Part shown: positions 57,641-64,000 of the stretch, one piece after another
Layout of the letters: each line of letters opens with the position of its first letter
How positions within the stretch are numbered: the stretch's first letter is position 1
Assembly: GCA_034509735.1 (NCBI GenBank)
Contig: JACGWO010000001.1
Span: forward strand, 31,189,966-31,253,965
Direction: 5' to 3'
Origin: Sesamum alatum
Taxonomy: Eukaryota; Streptophyta; Magnoliopsida; Lamiales; Pedaliaceae
Length of the DNA stretch: 64,000 nt
The notes under the pieces: generated by a model
Seen by the model: the letters and a program-made list of their open reading frames with translations, nothing else
Databases searched by the model: none
What the model was told of the DNA's origin: nothing
Made by a program: the position numbers and the translations under genes

Positions 57641-58205
57641 CATTGCGTACGCTTTGAGCGTGACAAGCAGATATCAGTCCCTGCGCAGGAGAGGCACATT
57701 GGAATGCTGTTAAGGGCATCCTTAAGTACCTAAGGAGGACTAAGGAAATGTTCCTAGTCTATGGCAATGGAGAACTAATTCTGGAAGGCTTTAGCGCCGC
57801 TAGCTTCCAGTCTGATGACGATGATCCCAAGTCTCAATCGGGGTACGTATTCAAACTCAATGGAGGAATAGTAGCTGGAAAAGTTCCAAGCAAGCAACCA
57901 TTGCTGACTCCACCACAGAGGCTGAATACATAGCAGCTTCAGAAGCTACTAAGGAAGCGGTTTGGATGAGAAACTACATCCAAGAGTTGGGTGTGGTGCC
58001 TAGCATCGCCGAGCCCGTTGTCATCTTCTGTGATAACAACGGCGCTATAGCGCAAGCAAAGGAATCGAGATCTCATCACCGTTCCAAACACATTCTTAGA
58101 CGCTACCATCTTCTTAGAGAAATGGTAGGAAGAGGTGACGTCCGGATGGACCGAGTCAACTCAGCAGACAACACAGCAGACCCGCTGACAAAGCCTATGT
58201 CGTAG
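57641..58205 (+). pseudogene. Copia RNase H of C1
   Basis: ALSVTSRYQS (57650), ILKYLRRTKEMFLVYGNGELILEGF, then [15 protein letters not shown], an [19 protein letters not shown] stretch near 57905-57950, and RNYIQELGVVPSIAEPVVIFCDNNGAIAQA to VNSADNTADPLTKPMS, ending TAG at 58203-58205, a few codons earlier than in A1. Two indels. It is followed by the polypurine tract AAGTGGGAGAT at 58271-58281. Confidence 0.8.
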
Positions 58206-58281
58206 AGCGCTCATACGCAACATCTTGAGAACATGGGGATTAAGCATATGGGCAATTGGGTTTAAAGGTCAAGTGGGAGAT

Positions 58282-58512
58282 TGTTAGAATAGGTGACCAT
58301 GTAAGCTAATTTTGGCAGGAATATGTAACCTATGTCTAGACAATTCTTTGGTATCTGATAAAATATTTATGAATAAAGAAGTGAAAAATTCATATGGCAA
58401 TACATTTGTTTACGTTCACTTATCTGCATTTACATTTCTGTTCACTACGCAAACAAAGCCCACGGATGAGAAACGATTTCGGGGACTGGGACTACGCTTG
58501 GAGGTAGGTCCA
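58282..58512 (+). repeat. C1 3' LTR, first 231 bp
   Basis: TGTTAGAATAGGTGACCATG, identical in outline to 26641-26870, with minor differences. It is cut by the run of N. Confidence 0.88.
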
Positions 58513-59012
58513 NNNNNNNNNNNNNNNNNNNNNNNNNNNNNNNNNNNNNNNNNNNNNNNNNNNNNNNNNNNNNNNNNNNNNNNNNNNNNNNNNNNNNNNN
58601 NNNNNNNNNNNNNNNNNNNNNNNNNNNNNNNNNNNNNNNNNNNNNNNNNNNNNNNNNNNNNNNNNNNNNNNNNNNNNNNNNNNNNNNNNNNNNNNNNNNN
58701 NNNNNNNNNNNNNNNNNNNNNNNNNNNNNNNNNNNNNNNNNNNNNNNNNNNNNNNNNNNNNNNNNNNNNNNNNNNNNNNNNNNNNNNNNNNNNNNNNNNN
58801 NNNNNNNNNNNNNNNNNNNNNNNNNNNNNNNNNNNNNNNNNNNNNNNNNNNNNNNNNNNNNNNNNNNNNNNNNNNNNNNNNNNNNNNNNNNNNNNNNNNN
58901 NNNNNNNNNNNNNNNNNNNNNNNNNNNNNNNNNNNNNNNNNNNNNNNNNNNNNNNNNNNNNNNNNNNNNNNNNNNNNNNNNNNNNNNNNNNNNNNNNNNN
59001 NNNNNNNNNNNN
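58513..59012. other. Assembly gap, exactly 500 N
   Basis: A round 500-N run is normally a placeholder of unknown length. It hides the rest of the C1 LTR (about 1.8 kb expected), its target duplication, the missing end of the B2 LTR and whatever follows. Confidence 0.97.
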
Positions 59013-59472
59013 CCCCTTAAAACCTCACCGCCCCAAAACCCGGGTTATCGCCCCCTGCTGTCCCCTCCCCATCCTGGCGAACCGCCCACCACTCTCGCCT
59101 CCCTGAGCCAGGGCCCATACGGCAGCTGTTGATCGTCCCCCTCGGAGATGTCCCTGTCTAGTCTCCTCGGACAGTCTCGGTCAATGTGGCCTAACATTCC
59201 GCATCCATAGAAAGAGGTCGGAAGTTTCTCATAAGTGAACGTAGTGGTAATCTCCTCCCCACTCGGGGACCGTAGCTTCATACATCGTTGCAGAGGTTTA
59301 CGAATATCAAGAGCCACCCTGATGCGAAGTTGTGCCCCCCACATATGCTGCGGGCCATTCTGCCCCACTGCCAAAAAGTGCCCAATCTATTGCTGATAAC
59401 ACTTCCTATCTCTTTTGTCATCAATCTCAGAGGTAGCCCGTAGACGTGTACGTGGAAGGGACATTGAGTTAA
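59013..59472 (-). pseudogene. Fragment of a plant LINE-type ORF1 protein (DUF4283 / zf-CCHC_4 like)
   Basis: Minus strand: PFHVHVYGLPLRLMTKEIGSVISNRLGTFW (about 59375-59470) resembles the end of a DUF4283 domain. After a frameshift, RIRVALDIRKPLQRCMKL and TYEKLPTSFYGCGMLGHIDRDCPRR (59045-59374) resemble the following zinc-knuckle region. The usual first Cys of the knuckle is Phe here, which one G-to-T change explains. This architecture is typical of ORF1 of plant L1-like elements and of related domesticated fragments. It is cut by A2 on one side and the gap on the other. No reverse transcriptase is visible. Named from motif memory only. Confidence 0.6.
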
Positions 59473-60715
59473 TGAAGGACAAGCGGATCCGCCCGGGAGC
59501 CCGAGCGGAAGTGAGAAAGCGTAATAGTACGTAAATTTAAACAATTTAAATAAACGTGATTCCAAGGGGTGTACCCTTGGGTGCTCCACCGGGCGTTCGA
59601 TGCAGAATGTATTAATAAAGCGGCATATAATATATAGGGCATAGATAAAATGTAAATATACCAAAGCGTAATAAAACCGTTAACTTTGTTGATTTCACGT
59701 ATGCGTGGCTACTTGCGTTGTTCCTTCTCTGGAATGTTCACAAAATCCAAACGCATGGATTCTCCGAAGGTGATCCACACCACACCAGAAGTAAAACACA
59801 CGTTCTCCTTGCTAGAAGAAAACGGGTTTGTGAAAGAATCAGTTTTAAGAAGATGAACACTATGAATTAGTGTTCTTCTTAAAACTTCTTTGTTCTTCCC
59901 TTTTGATCGAAGATCAAATGAAGAACAAAGGTAAAATTGGGAGAGAGTGGCCGAGAGTTTTAGGGAGAGAGGAGGCCGAATTTTGTCTTCTCTTTTTCTT
60001 GAAAAGATGAATTATGATTCTAATGCACAAGGTGTTGTATATACTCATATATATACATAATTAATGTGATTATTGGAATTTATCTAGGTTCATCCAAGGA
60101 TGTCTATATACATCCCAATCAATCACCATTAATTCTTCAATCAAGCCTACCAACTTTTAAGGTATGATCAAATCATACCAAAAGAGAAGGGCGTCGGAGC
60201 TGATTTGTCTCTTACCAAAAGAGACAAGTCAACCGCCACCTTTCATGGAACATGGCTGAATATTGCTTCCTCCAAGGGAGCATTTTCAGCCATGCTCATT
60301 ATGGGAAGAAGTTCAACTTCTTCCTATTCCAAAATATGAATTAATTCTCCTCTCGGGTAAAAATTTAACGGACCGCGTTTTATCGTAATCCAATTACGAC
60401 AAACCTAAAATTTAATCCAATTTAATGTCCACTTAAATTATTCCCGTTGGCCTTTTAATCCAATCAAAAGATCCAACATCTCGACTTTTCAGATTTAATC
60501 GATAAATCCAATTTACCGATTAAACGAGGGCCCGATACAATATCGGCCCGTCCATCTAATGGACTATCCCTTAAGTAATCCAATTACTTATTTATTATTC
60601 TAGATTGAGTCCAAGTCAATCTCTCAACCTTCTTGGTGATTTGTGTGTGACCCTTTAGGTTCACCTTCAGCTAGATTTGGCCCGTGTCCAACAAGGGCCC
60701 GTGTTACCATGAGTC
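59473..60715 (-). repeat. A2: family A LTR, left part
   Basis: TGAAGGACAAGCGG... as in A1 but clearly more diverged (many substitutions and indels), so an older copy. Interrupted at 60715 by C3; continues at 62716. It is inserted in the LINE-like fragment; left target candidate GTTAA (59468-59472). Confidence 0.88.
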
Positions 60716-62715
60716 TGAAAGAAAATCCGGTGGATCGTCCCGGGAATTGCGCGAATGCGGAAGCGCGGTAAAAATAAACATATTAAAATAAAAGGCATGC
60801 TTTTAATTTAAAGAACACGCTCAAGGGGTGTGCCCTTGAGGTTCCCGGGCGTTCGGTGTATCTCATGATCATAAAATAATTAAACAAATCATGGAGGCCA
60901 TAGAGTTGAAAAATAAAGAGGGACGAAAATCTTAAACGAGACCTACCCGTTGTCGTTTTCGTCTTCAACTGCTACTCGCGTTGTTCCCCGTTTTGCACCA
61001 AGACCTCGTTCTTGAGATCCTCCAAATTGTGACACACGATCCACCCACGTATCTTGCACGTCGTGCTAGCAACGAACAAGTATTATTTTTGGAGTGGACG
61101 AATCAATAACTCGTTATCAATTAACGGTATTGGTTCGTCTAAGTTCTTGATGTTCCAAGAACAAAAAGAACTAAGAAAAATATTTTCTTGCTAGAGAAAG
61201 AGAGAGGGGGCGGACGAGAGGTAGGAGAGGGAGAGTGTGTGTTGTGTGTGTTTTTCAAGAATCATCATCCTTAAATGTTGGAAGCTAGGGGGTTTATATA
61301 GAGGAAGAGTTTAATCCTCTTTAAACTCAAACTCTAAGTAATCTAATTTGACTAGGATTTTGACCTAGTCAAAGTCCTAGTCAAACTAGTGTTTGACCTA
61401 GTCAAACGAATCTTAGCCTTCCATCTCCCCTTTCCATCTCAACCGTTGATTTTAATTTAATGGAATATTTAAATCCTATTAAATATTCCAAAAGGCTAAA
61501 AGAATAAATATAATATAATAAATTAATATTATAATTTATTCTTAAGCCTATTAAATCAACCCTTTTAATAAATCCTATTTATTAATTTAATTCCTTTTAT
61601 CAAATAGAAGGAATTAATTTCTCCAAGAAAATATAGGACCCGATTAAATCTAATTTAATCATTCCTTTACTCCAATATTTAATTCCAAATTAAATACTAA
61701 GTGTGTGTGGATAGTGTGTGACTCTTTAGGTTCACCATTCAGCTAGACTTGGTCGGATTCCTAGAATCCGTCCGTTACCATGGGTGGCCATCTAGCAACG
61801 GTCCATGGCACTAGAGACTAGGTGAAATATTCGGGGATGAACATTTAGGTTCTAACAGTACACTTGTCCTTCTTTCTTCGGTCTCATCACTTAGGGTCTA
61901 GGGCACGGAAAATGCAGGTACCCATTTTGGACCTAAGTGTCGGTCTGTCCTCACTAAACGCCGCAAGGGAAACTTTTTCCCTTCTGTTCAGTCACTGTGG
62001 CCACAGATTTCAGGGACAAGACACAGAGCACATATGAGACTCAACTGTCAACACCTTTTGACAAGAGACAGATCCTTTCTTGGAAACTACTGTCACTTTG
62101 TACACCCGAGCTGCACTAGACATGGCTTATGACTACTCAAGAGTATTTTGGCAATCTCTCACCATATCTAAGATACAGACCTGATGCACAGGTAAACTCA
62201 GCAGTTCCTCAAGTCAAAGGACTTGGCCTGTACCGTTGGAACCGGGAATACACGTCATACCTTGCTGACCATACTCAAGGTCCTCCGTAAGACGGTTCCC
62301 GCGAGTCACCTCAGTCAGCTGCTTCCTAGCATGCTGACCCACTAACACTGCTTAGACGACCTTCGTCACCCGTCGATGAAATACAACAGCAGATGCTTAG
62401 TGCAAGTCTCAAAGGGAATCCCGGTACCCATTTTCGGGATTCCTTGACTTGGAGATTTCCGGACTGATTCGATAAGACTGATTTCATGGACCTACCTCCA
62501 AGCGTAGTCCCAGTCCCCGAAATCGTTTCTCAGTCCGTGGGCTTTGTTTGCGTAGTGAACAGAAATGTAAATGCAGATAAGTGAACGTAAACAAAGTATT
62601 GCCAAATGAATTTTCACTTCTTTATTCATAAATATTTTATCAAATACCAAAGAATTGTCAGACATAGGTTACATATTCCTGCCAAAATTGGCTTACATGG
62701 TCACCTATTCTAACA
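60716..62715 (-). mobile_element. C3: solo LTR of family C inside A2
   Basis: 2000 bp, TGAAAGAAAATCCGG to CTATTCTAACA, inverted relative to C1 and close to C2. TATA complement at 61293-61302, TTGAC cluster at about 61345-61405. Flanks GAGTC (60711-60715) and GGGTG (62716-62720) match at only three of five positions, so the duplication is degraded or was altered. Confidence 0.88.
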
Positions 62716-63544
62716 GGGTGGCTGTCTAGCAACGGGCCATGGCACTACAGACTAGGTGAATGTTGGCATGAACATTTAGGCGCCGATTCAATATGGGTAC
62801 GGTCCTTCCATCTACCGTCTCCCGGCCTTAGTCTAGGGTATGGAATTGGGCGTCGGTTCCCATCCTCGACTAGGCATCTATGCTTAATACTCGAGACTAC
62901 GCATGCTTCATTGCATCGATATAGAAAACCATTCCCTTGTTCGACCAACCATTGTGGCCACAGCTTTAAACAACATGAACGTGTCTCCGAGTGCATAGGA
63001 GATACCTCCGTCACATACTGATAGGGGACAGATCCTCTTCTTGGAACGCATCGTCCTTGCTACACATTCTGACTGCACTGGACAAGGTATATAATGATCA
63101 TCTTACAGAATGATCACCTCTCGCCAGATCCAAGATACAGCCGTCCTGTGCACGTGACTGCCATGGTTCCTCAAGTCTGAGGACTGCTCCCGTACTATCG
63201 GAACCGAAAAAATCCAATCATACCGACCAAGCCTCCAAGGCTTCCATATGATGATCTCCGTGAGTCTGTCCAGTTGGCTTGACCCCAGTCGACCAACCCA
63301 TCAAGATCGTGTAGGCGTCCCACGCCTGTCGCCGATGAAACACGACACTCCTCCAATGAACACGACTCTTGATGCAAGTCTCAATAGGACTCTCGAGGTC
63401 CTGTCTTGAGGTCCTCGACTTGGAACATTTCAGACCCAACTCTGAATCAGTTGGTTTCATGACTACCATCCAATGCGTGGCCCAACTGTACGCGTTGTTA
63501 ACCGTGGTCTTTGGGCTTTGTTGCGATATAAGTAAAACACCGTT
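62716..63544 (-). repeat. A2: family A LTR, right part, end missing
   Basis: Continues A2 from GGGTGGCTGTCTAGC. Stops after CACCGTT (63544); A1 runs about 155 bp further to its TAACA end. The terminal part was lost by deletion, so no target duplication can be found on this side. Confidence 0.85.
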
Positions 63545-64000
63545 AAGCCCATAAATAAGGAGGGTTTATCAAACCACTAAAAGTTGTCCAATAAATGAAT
63601 GCAGACTTATGAGTATGAGGCATGAAATGATGCAATAGTATTTCTCACGCTATCGACCAGTGCACCTTTTTCACTAGTTGAAAATCGCTATTTTCAGCGA
63701 GTTTTGACAAAGGTAGAGAATTAAAGAATGTGAACATTATGGTTCCAAGTACTGATAAAGAGCGAAAGTACCATGTCTGATTATGTTGGACAAATACTGA
63801 GGAATATAAAACTGCAAACGAATCATGATTCTAATCTCTTAGCAGCTGCATGAGCTTACAAAAGGAAAAGAATCTAACATTTCTAGAAATGTCTAGAACT
63901 TAAATGGCGCAAGACCTGAAAGATCATTTCGCACTAGTGAGTCATGCGAATGAACACCTTCGCACTTGAGAAGTGGGGAAGGACAATGTATAATGGATAG
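63545..64000. other. Unrecognised sequence
   Basis: 456 bp, moderately AT-rich, no frame above 60 codons that is not a continuation of A2, and no similarity to the LTR families here. A short inverted repeat (GAAAATCGC / GCGAGTTTT-like) lies near 63680-63710. It may be the genomic flank of A2 or another repeat. Confidence 0.5.

Larger units (their letters stand above)
26641..58512 (+). mobile_element. C1: family C copia element, host of the nested insertions
   Basis: 5' LTR 26641-28647, primer-binding site 28649-28664, long leader with inserted or collapsed D2, gag 31947, PR, INT, first half of RT to 34647, then D1 (34648-56912), second half of RT from 56913, RNase H, purine tract 58271-58281 and the start of the 3' LTR at 58282, lost in the N gap at 58513. 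Without D1 and D2, the visible part is about 8.4 kb and the LTR end is missing. The left target duplication is probably GGATT (26636-26640); its partner is not visible. Confidence 0.9.

Noticed and set aside
26641..58512. Endogenous pararetrovirus or gypsy/retrovirus-like origin
   Set aside because: Integrase precedes RT, RT has copia-type motifs, and no envelope, movement or coat domains are visible; this is Ty1/copia.

Overview
This window looks like repeat-rich, probably pericentromeric or heterochromatic, DNA of a flowering plant, most likely a eudicot. No host gene is recognisable. Almost all of the 64 kb is Ty1/copia LTR retrotransposon sequence. The evidence is the domain order GAG-PR-INT-RT-RNaseH, LTRs of about 2 kb ending TGTTAGAA...CA, primer-binding sites reading TGGTATCAGAGCCCGG (initiator-Met tRNA type), purine-rich tracts beside the LTRs and 5-bp target duplications. 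The species cannot be told from the sequence. Most reading frames carry small indels. Some are real decay, but many look like uncorrected long-read errors, so 'broken' does not always mean broken in the plant.

Four related families are named here A to D. A (LTR 2.23 kb): partial LTR A0 at 1-1902, full-length A1 at 8994-19269 (minus), and a split LTR A2 at 59473-60715 plus 62716-63544. B (LTR 2.06-2.24 kb): eroded copies B1 (1903-8365, plus), B2 (19270-26640, plus) and B3 (38339-50046, minus); all three carry the same degraded gag-pol. C (LTR about 2.0 kb): C1 (plus, 26641 to the gap at 58513), which hosts the nest, and solo LTRs C2 (19887-21847) and C3 (60716-62715). D (LTR 1.98 kb): D1 (34648-56912, minus) and a thinned LTR D2 (29537-30780).

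Layout: 1-8365 is A0 followed by B1, whose 3' LTR abuts a reverse transcriptase scrap (8366-8993). A1 fills 8994-19269. B2 follows, interrupted by solo LTR C2 (TSD ACGTG), and its 3' LTR is cut by C1. C1 runs to the gap at 58513 and contains D1 inside its RT (TSD TCAAC). D1 in turn contains B3 in its INT-RT linker (TSD CGCTG). After a 500-N gap lie a fragment of a LINE-type ORF1 protein (59013-59472), A2 with C3 inside it, and 456 bp of unrecognised sequence.

The most interesting signals are: (1) family B, which seems to have kept moving after its coding region decayed; (2) GC-rich hairpin arrays in the 5' leaders of families A, B, C and D; (3) a pair of CACGAGTCGTG inverted-repeat motifs about 80 bp apart in leaders of families A, B and C; (4) clusters of TTGAC (W-box) cores upstream of the LTR TATA boxes; and (5) assembly pathologies of a diagnostic kind: 52.23-54.91 kb is an interleaved consensus of two different sequences that share an LTR boundary, 29.5-30.8 kb is an LTR with about a third of its bases missing, and 40.4-42.5 kb duplicates 50.0-52.2 kb with a microhomology junction. 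I found no CRISPR array, tRNA, rRNA or defence system.
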